A DNA stretch of 64,000 nt from Azadirachta indica (GCA_022749755.1 CM040452.1:12418350-12482349), one strand, 5' to 3'. Positions 22,302 to 33,929 are shown, numbered from the stretch's first letter. Notes: generated from the sequence alone by a model not told the origin. Numbers and translations are program-made.

Positions 22302-23387
22302 CTGTTACACCATAAACTCAGTTGTAAATAACCCTAAAGCAACAAGATAAACAAACCTAAATAGAGGCTTTAGCAGTTACTCTGCTTAGCAAAAATCCAC
22401 AAGAATGAAGACTATAAGATACACAGTTGTTTAACAGTAATATGAATGTACAACTGAAAGAATAATTACCTTAGCAAATTGATGACACTTGAAGCTCTTC
22501 AAACATGAGCTTATTACCTATACCTAAATTGCTAAACATGAGCAATATATATCTTAATTTGTTACTTCATTAAACTTAAGAAATGTAAATATTTTTATCC
22601 TAACTCAAGATGAGACGCGTGAAAAAATCTGTTTATTTTAAATTTTTTAAACTTTATCAATTGGTATTAGGGATTGTAAAATTTTCATAACACTAAGTCT
22701 GTACTTGTAAATATATCCTTAATTTCTAAGATAAAACTCCATCAATTCATCTAGCAGAAGAATGATAATAAAGTTTTATCAAAATATATTAATTTTTAGA
22801 TACATTACAAGTTAAAAAAAAACTATATTTTTAATCTAATCTATGGGATTTGATCTAAGTAGGGGTAATAAAATAACAAAATAATCGAGATTAAAATGAA
22901 AAAAATGGTAATTTTACTTTAATTTGTTTTGTGTAAATGATATAGATTGATCGTCATTCACTATTTTTTTCAAAAAATAACAATAGCTATGAACTCGCAT
23001 TTTAAATGAGATGTGGAAGATGTAAAAAAATTAAAATTCACTTTTTGGAAAACTAAGATTAAACTTAAAAAGAAAAAAGAATCGGTTTATTGGCAATAAC
23101 ACATACACTAGGCATCTCCTGATAGCAGAACACAGAAACATGCATCGTTGTGGCCATAAAATGAAAGATATATATAAAGCTTTTGGAAAACGACAAGTGC
23201 ATGGAAGTTTCCCGAAGAAAAGTAAGGAAAAAGGCTTTGTGGAAAGATTTCTACCAACACAAAGTAGTTCTGTAAGGAATCTTTAGACGTTCCATGTCAA
23301 CTAAGTCATTGACTTTCTTTTTCTTATTTCCATGTTACATCCACAAAACTATCCTCTCTAAATATTACTGCAATAACATGATCGTAC

Positions 23388-24173
23388 CTTGTTTGCTGGG
23401 TAGACTTTCTCCTTGTACCAATCAACCTTGTCTTTTAGATTGATAGGAACCAATTTAACCTTGTCCTGCAATCCCTGCTCCTAATAAATCACACCAAACA
23501 AATAGAACTGTAAGTTTTTCATCAGAGAAGAAAGCTAGTGCTTAAAATCAGTATCATAGTTTTTGTTAATTACAAGACAAAATGAAACAAAACATTCTAC
23601 TCTAAAAGTCTTTAACTATTCAAAGAGTTCAGTTCAATTATTCATGTCATTACAGACATGAGAAACATATTATTCACAATAATATTTCCTTCCTTTTTCT
23701 TCACTTTCTCACTAACCAAACACTGGGACAAAACATTATTTCAAAACATACTTATACCCAGATAAGTAGTAAATAGTTTCCTTTTAGACAATACCTTACA
23801 GTTTCGGGTAATCCACACACGCTGTACGTATGGACAAGTTTCAAATATGCACAACCTTCAAACATGTAAAAATAGAAAACTAACACTACTTAAAATTCAC
23901 ATCACATATCCAATAATTTCTTTAATATATATATAGCCGCAGTATATTTATATGGGCGCTGAAAATAGACAAAAATTGAAAGAAAATAAATCAATATGAA
24001 CTGTATGTATCTCGCTGTTCCATCAAATAATAGAGGTGGTTCTGAAGTAGAATCAAGCGGTGGTGGCAAAACTTCTTGTACAAGTCTAGAAGTAAGACTT
24101 AACTGCTAAAGTACTGTTCTAATTTTCCATTTTAAATAAGAAAATGAGATAAATTTACTTACTTAGTAGCCAT
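23388..24173 (-). pseudogene. Captured 5' exons of a lambda-class glutathione S-transferase gene
   Basis: Four exons join in phase: 24163-24173 (ATGGCTACTAA), 24011-24085, 23795-23855 and 23388-23474. The product begins MATKLVQEVLPPPLDSTSEP, continues DGTAR, then TCPYVQRVWITRNCK with the catalytic Cys of the CPxxQR motif, then GLQDKVKLVPINLKDK and KEKVYPANK. This is the thioredoxin-like N-terminal domain (first ~85 residues) of plant GSTL/IN2-1 proteins, which act in thiol reduction rather than classic conjugation. The donor after exon 2 reads AT instead of GT (24009-24010), so splicing is probably broken. The remaining exons and C-terminal domain are absent. The fragment sits just inside the right MULE-1 terminus and reads inward. 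Confidence 0.85.
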
Positions 24174-24484
24174 CGTTGCTGATATTCGAGTAGCTCTGGT
24201 TCCCTTCAACGGATAACGGAAGCATAATTTGGCTTGAACTTGAAAAGAATGAGAAAGTATTCCAATTCGTGGTAGTGTTACAGTTATTGTCGTCAACCAC
24301 CAACCTTTGCCGCCGTCCCGCCGTCAACAGAGTCGTAGTCGCTTATGTACGCCGGTCAACGATTTCGAATTTTAAATTTAGATTTTTGTGGCTTTAGGTT
24401 TTTGTTTCGATTTTCTTCAGTGTTTGGTAATGAGGGAATCGTTAAATTGAGGCAAAAATTAGAGATTAGGATGTTTTGGCCATT

Positions 24485-24594
24485 AAAGGTATTTTTGTCT
24501 AAAAAAAGTGAGATGGTCATTTTTGAAAAGGGTTTTGAACAGTAATCATTTGAGAAAACTGTAGGTGAATAGTGGATATTTTTGTTAATTTTCC
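24485..24594 (-). repeat. Right terminal inverted repeat of MULE-1
   Basis: Reverse complement of the left terminal repeat, ending TTGTTAATTTTCC at 24594 and followed by ATTATTATA. Confidence 0.85.
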
Positions 24595-24603
24595 ATTATT
24601 ATA
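24595..24603. repeat. 9-bp target sequence shared by MULE-1 and MULE-2
   Basis: ATTATTATA is the right duplication of MULE-1. It also lies at the left end of MULE-2, whose right flank (33919-33927) reads ATTATTATC, eight of nine identical. Confidence 0.7.
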
Positions 24604-25039
24604 TGGAAATAACGGACAATGCCCTCCTTTTATAAGTAGAATTCAATTATGTCCTCTCAACATAAATTCTTTCAAAAATGCCCTAAATTCATTTATTTGG
24701 ACAAAATTACCCTTATATCCACAGCAAAGTTAGACCTCCTCTCTTTTTTCATGATCGAGTGCGTGCTTCCTTTTGAGCAAATAGTGACTTTCAATTTTCA
24801 CTGGAGAGTGACGGTGTCTGACGGTATTGATTGACAACGGCGCACGCGACACATACAACATTGGTTCTTTGATTTGCTTGGAAACAAGTTAGAGTTCAAA
24901 TATAGTATATAAATTCTAAAAATTATTAGTATGAAAATTTATGGAATTTGAATGAAAGGAATTTAAATGAAATAGTTGTTAGAAGTAATGTGTTGTGAAA
25001 TTTGTGAGTTTGTGAATGAAACCTATTCATAATTGAACT

Positions 25040-25495
25040 CAATTTTTGTGAAAATTGCGAAGATTACAGCCGATATGAAAACTATCGTCCTGACCCCTGC
25101 ACTTTCAAAATGTCATTTTTACTTGAAAATGAAATAAAATTTGACTCGAAAGCGCCGATGAACTTTTGAGTACAAACATTGTTTCGAGGCAAGTTGTTAT
25201 TTTACTTTCAAGTAAAAATGACGCTCGAAAGTATGTACACAACATCACTTAAAACTACAATTTGGACGTACTCCAAAGTTTCGAATGATGTTGATAATGT
25301 ACATTTGAGCCAGTGGTATTTGAAGTTTTGGGTCAACTATTATCAGTGGTTTCGAGTAAGGCAGATTTTTACTTTTGAGTCAAGTATTTTGAATTTGGAG
25401 TGATGTATATTTAATAGTTTTGTGTAACAAGTATGTTCACTTTCAAGTACGTTATATTTGTAGTTTTGGTTTTAGCTATAGTTTCGAGTGAAACA
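25040..25495. repeat. Left subterminal cluster of ACTTTCGAGT-like motifs
   Basis: Repeated sense and antisense versions of a motif like ACTTTCAAGT / CTCGAAAGT occur across about 450 bp of the left subterminal region of MULE-2 (for example 25203-25232, 25437-25450, 25483-25492). The right subterminal region has the same motif (33440-33560). Confidence 0.55.
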
Positions 25496-25699
25496 GAATG
25501 CATGCAAATATTGATTTATTGATTTATTGTTTGATTTTGACACGTTATTTTTTTTTAAATTGGTAAAATTAATCAATTTAATTTTGTTTATGAGTAGGGA
25601 GACATGGTTACTATCACAAGCACATTGAAGACAAGGAAAGCTAATCACTTTTGACTGTGGTCACATCGTTATTGAAATATAAAGCTTTGGAGACAATAC

Positions 25700-28520
25700 G
25701 ACAGAAGTTGACTGCCAGATAACGGCATTTGTTTAGAGATACATGCTTCAGTAATTTTTTGGACCTCCAATTTTGGCACTTTTCAGGCAACCTAGTACAC
25801 ACGATTCTTTTGCACAACGTTGAGACAGTTAGGGCTGATCAAGAGTTGTGGTATCTTATTGGAGGCACGCGCACCCGATACTCGTATATGAAGTTTGCGT
25901 TGATTACTGGGCTGACATTTAGTCCATATCCAAAAGTAGAGGTGCAAAGGCAAAGGCTTAAAGATCAGTATTTTAGTGGCAAGCTAATGCCTAAACTAGA
26001 TGATATCAAGTCTGCTTACTATACACTAGACTTTAAAGCTATTGATGATTTAGGCGAATCAAGCTGACATTGAGCATGTTCTGATAGGTTAGGCCAAGAG
26101 ATACCTTGCAAATCTATGGTTGCTCAGTCTAGTTGATGATTTAGAAGAGTTCAATCGGTATTCGTAGGGTTCGGTTGTTTGGCATTTCATATATAGACTA
26201 CAACGCCAGTGCTGGTTGGCCAACCTGTTCTCTATACGCAGAAATTAGCTAAGGCCGAGGTTGAGGGTAAGTTGTATGTTAAGAGGTACAATGTGGAGGG
26301 ATTTTTAATGGCATTCTAGGTATAATATATTTCTAATTAATTTGCCTGCATGTATTTTTAGTATATGTATGTGTTGGTTATTGTGATTTACTTAATTTTA
26401 TTTGGAAGGCAAGGGTGCCTGAGGCCCAGACTTGAGATTATATGAAGTATCTGTTATTATTTTGCAATAGTTTTTATGCATATTTTTAATTTTTTGGTAT
26501 GTCCATTATATAGGGGATTATGTCCGAATTTTTTTAAATAGTCTACCCTGTAATTTTTTGACAAATTCACGACCAGCGTTGCTTATTTTGTATTGTAGAT
26601 ATAGATATATGAGGTTATATATTCTACAAAAAGGGAGTTTGGCATATCCACTAACCACTGTCTGCCACGTATGTTGAGGTGGAAGTCATTGAAGAGCAAC
26701 ATTCACAGCGGGTGGATTAACACCCACATTTTAAGCACAGATGCAGTAGTATTGTACATACTTGTTATTGTGTATGATTTTCGGACATTCTTATCATTAA
26801 CAGTTGCATTTTAATGTGTACAGCCACCAACAGTAATTGACAGCTAGAGCCGATAGCAGACAAGCATACCCGTCTGTACGTTATACAAGTGTAGGGTATG
26901 GTTAGGATAGTCGAGGGGGAGTACAAAGGTACCATATTTATGGATGACCCAACTCCATTTGCTGCCTTTGGCCCATACCCAGATCTTGGTGTGTCTTCCC
27001 CCTCTTCACATAATGTCCCTGACCTTGCTACGTCTGCCCCGACTATACCTGATATTCATATAATATCACTGAGGAGTCCAATAAAAGCCAAGCAGGTGAC
27101 AATATAGTTAAAGAATTCAGTCTAATAAGCTGTAAACGATTTTTATGTTTTTTATGAGTAATTTGACATTTGACTTTTGTTTGATTTATTTGTAGTGTCA
27201 CCAACCTTTTAGGGCCACGTGGCAGACACAATCCCATAATGAGCTCTTTCTTGATGAGGACCTAGCTAGTGGTGCTGGACATGATACACAAGGAAGGGAT
27301 AATGGTAAATTTCGAGAGGCTAGATGCTAGAGAGGTTCTGATACTATTGATTTGAAGGCATTGTGAGCTAATTTTCAAGCTTTTGGCTTAAGACAAGAGT
27401 CAATGTCGCAGGATCAGCATCAAGAAATCATGACAATATTGCAAGAGGTCAAGCGACTGCTGCTTCCACCAGAGCAGTCTGTTTCGTAAGTATGATTTAT
27501 AATTTTATTTTGGCCCTGTGAATTTTTTGTATCTGCCCATGTTAAAATCTTGTATTTTAATTTGCGCTTTATGATTATCAAGTATCAATTCAAGGGGATC
27601 TTAACGTGAGTTGTCAACAAACCACAACTAGATGATGCATCACATTTTGGTCAACCATAACAGAAGTCCTAAATCCTTAGCCTCTGTACACTAGCCCATT
27701 TAGGCGATGAGGCAAGAGGCTGATGACCAGGGCACGACCTCAATATGGACCCACCTGTCAGATTTGCCCTATAACACCTATTACATATGAACAATATGCT
27801 CAGTTATTGCAATGGGTAGGTACTTCTGGCATGATAATCGAGGGGAAATAATCATGATCGCTTTTGATTGGATTCGTCATATTATCACTACAAGCATATG
27901 GCTGAAAGACTCAATAAGTATAAGCATAAATTCCACTTGCAATATTTATAAATTTTTTATTTCTTACTTTCACTTAATAATTGTGCATGTTATTGTCTCA
28001 ACATCTGACCAAGTACTTAGACATATTATGTCACCTGCAGTTGATATGTAAGGATTTCATATCGCACGATTCAACTATCGCATCGCAATATTTATATGTA
28101 AGTTCATTAACATTTTGAATATTAATTTATCATTCATATGTAACTTTATTATGTACTTGTAATCATTTGTTCAAACTACACTTCAGTACACGGAGGACAG
28201 ATATCGCAATGGACATTTGAGTGAGGGAGAGTTTTACCCAAAAATTGATATTAAATCATTTGTAATGGGTAGGTGAAACCGTCTACACAAGGACTGGATT
28301 CTAATAGACACTGTGCACATTCCGGTGAATGTATTAGGAGATTATTGGGTTGTGTGCAAGGTGCATCTACGATGTAGAAAGATCATTGTACGATGCTGCA
28401 CCATATTCGCACAACACTAAAGAGATGGAATTGCTATAGAGCCTTTGTGTAGGCTACTTCCACACCTACTAGATAAAGCGGGGTGTTTTTTAGCATCAGC
28501 TGGCCTAATTTACATATTCC
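25700..28520 (+). pseudogene. DUF1985 / Ulp1 (C48) peptidase-like transposon gene, degenerate
   Basis: 25729-26067 reads CFSNFLDLQFWHFSGNLVH ... ELWYLIGGTRTRYSYMKFALITGL, the DUF1985 signature found beside Ulp1-like domains in plant transposons. It continues, after a stop, with FLLSLVDDLEEF-like NLWLLSLVDDLEEFNRY near 26120-26165. Near 26640-26740 a PRMLRWKSLKSN segment follows. About 28195-28420 resembles the Ulp1 catalytic core: EGEFYPKIDIKSFVMG, DWILIDTVHIPVNVLGDYWVV. Ulp1 family members usually have HW where this has YW, so the catalytic His appears lost, and no catalytic Cys motif is visible. Frameshifts and stops show the gene is dead. Ulp1 proteases normally remove SUMO. The role inside transposons is unknown. 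Confidence 0.7.
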
Positions 28521-28785
28521 TGACCAATTAAAGGCATCACACATTAGTTACCAGACTTAGAGGACTACAGGGGGTTTTCACCATACTTTAATGTTTATAT
28601 AGTACCTTCAGCTTGGGATGGATTTTTATTTTGGACCTACTGATGGTCCTATCATAAGAAGGAAGGTTGCCAAGACCTGTGGACGGGGGAGTTTTCTTAG
28701 CCATACTTACCTGTGAATTTTTTCCATGTTTGTCTATTATATATCATTTTATATGAATGTGTATATGCATACATATTTGTTACAT

Positions 28786-28805
28786 TATATATATATATAT
28801 ATATA
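28786..28805. repeat. AT dinucleotide run
   Basis: About ten AT repeats lie between the end of the Ulp1-like remnant and the middle repeat cluster of MULE-2. Confidence 0.85.
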
Positions 28806-29044
28806 AATTTTTCATTATATGTGTTTTTTGCATTGATCACCAGATATATATCATTTTCGTTTAGTTGACACTTTACAATTTAATTAATTAATAAAGTAAC
28901 TATACTTGACAAATTTTAACATTAATAATAATTAGGTTGTCCATTTAACATATTATGTTAAAAATTTATTCAATTACCAATATTTAAGTAAATTTTAAAT
29001 TACTTTATAATTAATAAAATGAATTAAACTATGTGGAAAACTGC

Positions 29045-29140
29045 CTTACTCGAAAGTGTAGTTTCGAATAAGGTTAATTACTCAAAACTATACTTTCGAG
29101 TAAGGTTAGTTACTCGAAACAGTACTTTCGAATAAGGCGG
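29045..29140. repeat. Internal cluster of TTACTCGAAAGT / ACTTTCGAGTAAG motifs
   Basis: Four or five alternating sense and antisense copies of a motif of about 13 bp fall within 95 bp, in the space between the two convergent genes of MULE-2. They closely resemble the subterminal clusters. Confidence 0.6.
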
Positions 29141-29399
29141 GGTTCTGCAGCTCATTTATACAACACCTTCGAGCATTCTAGAAGCTTAAACATCTTCTAG
29201 CATAACTATATTTGAATGACAGTGAAATACATAATAATATGGCCTGCATTAACCAATGATCCAAATACCATAAAAATAGTAAAAAAAATACAATATTGGA
29301 TCCTCATTAAGATCAGTACGAAGTAGCAACCACGTAGAAGCATCTTAATTGACATTAAGCAACAAACATTTGGGCAAATAACAATTAAAGAAAATGAAA

Positions 29400-32300
29400 T
29401 CTTACATCAAACGTCACTGACTAGGATGCGATTATTGCATGTTGGACGATTGTGGCCAACTTGTTGACAATAACTACACTTTTTTCTAACAACGTCTTCC
29501 GGAACAGAAGGAATACATTGTTTCCTTAGATAATTGACTGATGGACGTTATTTGGGGGGCTTGATGACATATCCCGAACCTCATATGTAACTTCCCAATT
29601 AATATCGTTACCCAAAGTGTGGACAAATTACGCGTATACTGCCACAAGAACGTTAGTTTTGTAGTAATTGGAGTATAATCAATTGTGTTACAAATGTACA
29701 TGTCTACATACGGCCAGAGCATGAGCACAAGGCAATTGTTGGAGGTTACAGTATCTACAGCTGCATGTCTTCTCTCGTACATCAATGATCTCAACCATTA
29801 CCCTCCCCTTAACTTCGAACTCGAACTATGACACTGGATGGATAATCATAGTATGAGTGATGAATGTTTAAAAGTGTATGTTTATTAATAGAAATACTAT
29901 GATTTACACTTAATAACTCTTTTTGTTCCTTAAAATTAAAGTATATTCGCATATTCCTTTATATTGAATTTTGAAACATGAATTGGACTAAATAGTCAGT
30001 TTTACGCAGGTTTTGTATAATGAGCGTATCTTTCAATATAAAATATTAATTGATATGATTCTTAGGCTGGACAAATATAGACTCATTACTTCACAACTTT
30101 AGAGGTTGAAGGTTGGATTAGTTCGAGCAATTAATTAACAAAATTGGGCTTTAACAGAACTCAAGTGCATCCTTAAAGTAGCCCAACATGCTTCTGTATT
30201 TGGATTGATCTCCCTAAATACGTACCTAAAAATTATATGGTTGGGTGTTTTAAAAAGCTGACAAAGGGATATAAATTGTTTATGTTTTACACTTTCTCAA
30301 ATTTTAATTGGTTGGCTACCAAAAAGAGCTATCATTCTAGAAGGATGGTGGAGAAATGTGATTTGAATATCTCTGCCTATTTTCAACACAACTCACATTT
30401 TACAAAATCAATAAGGGTGAGATATAAACCATTAGAAAGTTGAGTCATCCACCTACAACTTTGAAGAAGGCTATTTTACAAAATTCAGTGGTTTTTATAG
30501 TAAAAAATATGTTAGAAATTGGTAGAGTGTGATTAATTAGATATTAGTAAATTATGTTCACACATGTGAAGGACCTTTACTTTTACCTATATAAAGGATG
30601 ATATGAAAGTGAGAAGGGATAATCTGTGTTATCATTTTTTCTTTTTTTTTTGTAATTTGAGTTTCAATTAAATGATGTATTTCGAATTTTGTAATTAGGG
30701 TTAAGGGTGAACTTTTGATGATTTTATAGTTTTATTCTTTGATCCTTTGTTTTGTTCTTCATGGGCAATTTTTTTATTGATTGAATACTATATTTTGCAA
30801 GTGATTTTGAATTGTTAGAAACCTTGATTCATTGTTAATAAATGGTATATTGAATGTTTGGATGTTTTTTACATATCAAAAGTAAGGCAATTTATAGTTT
30901 TTCAGCATCAACTAAAAGGTGAGTTTTTTTATTTCTTTGAGCTTAAATGTTTTTCATCATCCAATTAAGATCACTTATTTTGATTCTTAATTGTGTTTTA
31001 AAAAAAAAAGGATTAAGAATAAGTTCTATACATATCATTAAAATTGATCCCCGATGCCCTAATATATAATAATATTGAATTTAAATTTGATAATAAGCAA
31101 ATTCATTCTATTTCTTATAATATTTGAATATTTGGACTTGTAATATTTGGACCTTTGAACTTGTGAACTTAATATAACTAATTCTTTATAGACTGACACT
31201 CAGACTTTCGAATATTTATTACTTGAAACAACCTATACATGAGTATTATAACCTAAAATTTGTAGCAATGAGATAACTCTATTTGCTCATCAACTTTTTC
31301 CTGAGCCACCTCAGTTTGATATCCATCTCGTAAACCGACCAACTCGCGACATTCATAAAGCCACCTTCGCACCAATGATTTTATATTGTTGGTTAAAGTA
31401 ATGATTGAGAGAGAACAAGCATGTTTAAGCAAAGAGTTCATACTCTCAGCGATATTTGTAGTCTACATATCATATCATCTGCATGGAAACCGTGATCTCG
31501 CCCACCTATGAACCCCTACATCATCCTCTAAGTATTTCACCACCTCAGGGTGCATAATCCTCATGTCATTTATATATTTATTGAATTCACTTCCTCAATA
31601 TGCATTTGTAGCCTTGAAATATACAGCAATAAAAGTGTCTATCTTCTGTTGCCTCATCTTATATTTTGCCTTTAAATTTCTAGATATATGATAAGTACAA
31701 AATCCATAGGAAGCGTCTGGTAACACTACAATGATTCCTTTTTTAATACTATTGTCTCGATCTGAGATCAAAACTAAATTATCAATCACCTCAATGGCAT
31801 CCTTGAGCCTTAAGAGAAACTATTCGCACGATGCATCGTTTTTAGAATCAACAATGCTAAATGCAACAAGGTACACCTGACCATTCCTATCCTGTGCGAC
31901 AACCATGATCAATGTGCCTCAATACTTACCCTAAAGAAATGTACTATCAATTGCGATTACAGGACGAATGACATTGTGATATCCTTAGATACATGGCCCT
32001 AGCACCATAAAGAAGTACAAAAAATGATCATCTTTATTGGTTACTATTGTAGTGGCTAAACTAGGATTGTTTTCCTCTAACACATGATATTACTAGGGAA
32101 GCCCCTTGAATGATAGAGTTAGATCGCCACACATGATCTTCAGTGCTTCTTTCTTGCTACGCCAAGTCTTCTAGTATAGTAATCTAATGCCGTATTCATT
32201 CTGAATATCATCTCGAATATTCCTCAATGTGTATATCCGATAGGCATTTGTAAACTTATTCTTTATAAGTTATTCAATCTAACGATTGCTTGCTTATCAG

Positions 32301-33070
32301 TGCCCATACTGCAACTGCTCATTTACACAACTATACACTGCTTCTATGCAAGTCACTATGAAATATGCATCGTTGTTGTTATCAATGGCTCGTACTCGTC
32401 ATTTACAACCCTCCATAATACATTTTACCTTGAAACGAGTGGTATCTGACTCAAAAACCTTGAACTGAAAATGGTTCTTCAATGTCAATCATGCCTAATC
32501 TATCTCATAGTTCCTACTTTATGCTGTAAATTTGTCCGATGCATATATCTCCTGATCCAGACCTTGAGCATGCATCGCTTGCTATGGTTATTGACGGTGG
32601 AATTTGAGGCAATGATCGAATATATTGATTTCTTAATGATGAACATGCCATCAAGCCACTTCTGTAAACAATGTTAGGGTGAACATCTTCTACTGGCTTG
32701 TCTTCATCATCGTCGGCCACGTTCCTACCTCCACATTGCGAGCGACCACCTGTGTCATTGAATTTTGATTGATTCTCATGATGATTGTGTGGTTGCTCTT
32801 CTTGAAAACAAGGAGGAGAAAAACCTCCATCGAAGATAGTTGCGTCGTCATCAAGGCCAACTGTATAATGCTCAATGATAGGTGGATCATCATCTTGTAT
32901 TGGTGGAGAATAACGTGCTTGAAACCTTGAAACTGTGTAATTACATTGGTTGTTGAACTAAACTTGCGTTAACATTACAAGAAATGCATTGTTTAGCTGG
33001 TTGCTTCCACTAGAAGATATGAACGAAGGTACATTAGAGACACTGGTGGTACGCTGGTCAAAAATGTGCG
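29400..33070 (-). pseudogene. MULE-2 transposase gene, split by a solo LTR
   Basis: Reading leftward from about 33070: an acidic Asn-rich N-terminal linker (32500-33000) ends in DICIGQIYSIK; a decayed DNA-binding domain follows; then the MULE catalytic domain (about 31250-31990). Key pieces are AIDSTF (first Asp), LVLISDRDNSIKKG (second Asp present; usual His replaced), YGFCTYHISRN (intact C-x-x-H), and FNKYINDMRIMHPEVV. A 1410-bp solo LTR then interrupts after EQIELSH. Beyond it the frame resumes in phase with REKTCSCRYCNLQQLPCAHA (SWIM zinc finger, about 29700-29790) and a CCHC knuckle (CSYCQQVGHNRPTC, near 29430-29475). Several stops remain. Better preserved than the MULE-1 transposase in its catalytic motifs, but not functional. 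Confidence 0.8.
29858..31267. mobile_element. Solo LTR, family A, copy 1 (in MULE-2 transposase)
   Basis: The 1410-bp sequence starts TGATGAATGTTTAAAAGTG and ends TTGTAGCA. It has a perfect 5-bp duplication ATGAG at 29853-29857 and 31268-31272. A second copy, collinear over its whole length, lies at 53507-54897. No internal retroelement domain is present between the ends, so each is a solo LTR left by LTR-LTR recombination. Removing it and one duplication joins the transposase frame in phase. Confidence 0.9.
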
Positions 33071-33429
33071 GCCTTGAATGTCTTGCACTGCCAACTTGTT
33101 TCACGCTAACAAACTATGGATAGTTGACATTAATAAATGCTGCTTTTGGAAGAGGCACCCCCAACGCTTGTATACAATCAAGAAAGAATGCTTTCGCAAC
33201 AATACTATACTCAACTGGATTAATCATAAATTAATCATAGGCTATGTTAGCATCAATATAAAACAGATTACTTCTCCACCGACATAAACACACAACCATT
33301 TAAAGACTATTCCCAAACTAAGTAGTAATCCTAATCTAACTTAACATAACTGCACTAAAATAAAATACGCAATAATGTCATTCCATGTGTATGAAACAAA
33401 TAGTTTCTTATAAGGAGCTTATAATGCAA

Positions 33430-33565
33430 TCAGGTTAGGACCAACTTTCGAGTAAAGAGACATTTCTCTTGACTCGAAAGTAACTTTCAAATTCAAAACA
33501 TTTCTCTTTACTCGAAAGTAACTTTCGAGTTCAATAGTTTCAAACTCGAAAGTCGTGTCTATAAT
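33430..33565. repeat. Right subterminal cluster of CTCGAAAGTAACTTTCGAG motifs
   Basis: Near-palindromic units such as CTCGAAAGTAACTTTCGAG occur two to three times in 130 bp, between the right terminal repeat and the transposase start. They mirror the left cluster at 25040-25495. Confidence 0.6.
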
Positions 33566-33797
33566 GGGTTCCAAGTCTCTTATGCTTCGTGATTCTCCGA
33601 GATAAACTATCATACATGCTTACCTATACAAAAGAAGTTTATAAATTGAATGAAAAACAGCTCGGCAACAACATTCAATTGAAATTAACACAATGTATGC
33701 AACATGAAAAATTTTGGATTGGGGTCGGTCAGTGTTCATTTACAAAAGAAGAAGAAGAAGAGAAAAAAAGGAAGGAAAGAGAGGAGGTCTAACTTTG

Positions 33798-33918
33798 TCG
33801 TGGGTATAAGGGTAATTTTTTCCAAATAAATAAATTTAGGATATTTTTGAATGAATTTATATTGAGAGGGCATATTTGAATTATGCTTATAAAAGGAGGA
33901 CATTTTCGGTTATTTTCC
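33798..33918 (-). repeat. Right terminal inverted repeat of MULE-2
   Basis: The segment ends GGTTATTTTCC at 33918 and matches the reverse complement of 24605-24720, with a few insertions. Confidence 0.8.
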
Positions 33919-33929
33919 ATTATTATCAA

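Larger units (their letters stand above)
17438..24594 (+). mobile_element. MULE-1: Mutator-like element carrying captured host gene fragments
   Basis: The element has long terminal inverted repeats: the left end GGGAAATTAACAAAAATGTCC and the right end, reverse-complemented, GGAAAATTAACAAAAATATCC. Similarity continues for about 100 bp each side. A perfect 9-bp target duplication ATTATTATA lies at 17429-17437 and 24595-24603, the length typical of Mutator elements. Inside are a plus-strand transposase remnant (18267-20280) and two minus-strand host gene fragments: PNPOx-like at 20310-22301 and lambda GST at 23388-24173. The GST start codon lies about 420 bp inside the right end and reads inward, as often seen in Pack-MULEs. 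The transposase C-terminal part is missing where the captured DNA begins. Confidence 0.9.
24604..33918. mobile_element. MULE-2: KAONASHI/CUMULE-type Mutator element with Ulp1-like gene
   Basis: The left end GGAAATAACGGACAATG (24605) matches the reverse-complemented right end GGAAAATAACCGAAAATG. Inverted similarity continues for about 120 bp (blocks GCCCTCCTTTTATAAG, GAATTCAATTATG, TCAAAAATGCCC, TTACCCTTATA). Flanks are ATTATTATA and ATTATTATC. It carries a plus-strand gene with DUF1985 and Ulp1-peptidase-like domains (about 25700-28500) and a minus-strand transposase gene (33070-29400), arranged convergently. MULEs with a Ulp1-like gene are known from Arabidopsis (KAONASHI) and melon (CUMULE). 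Both genes are broken, and a solo LTR (29858-31267) lies in the transposase gene. Confidence 0.85.
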
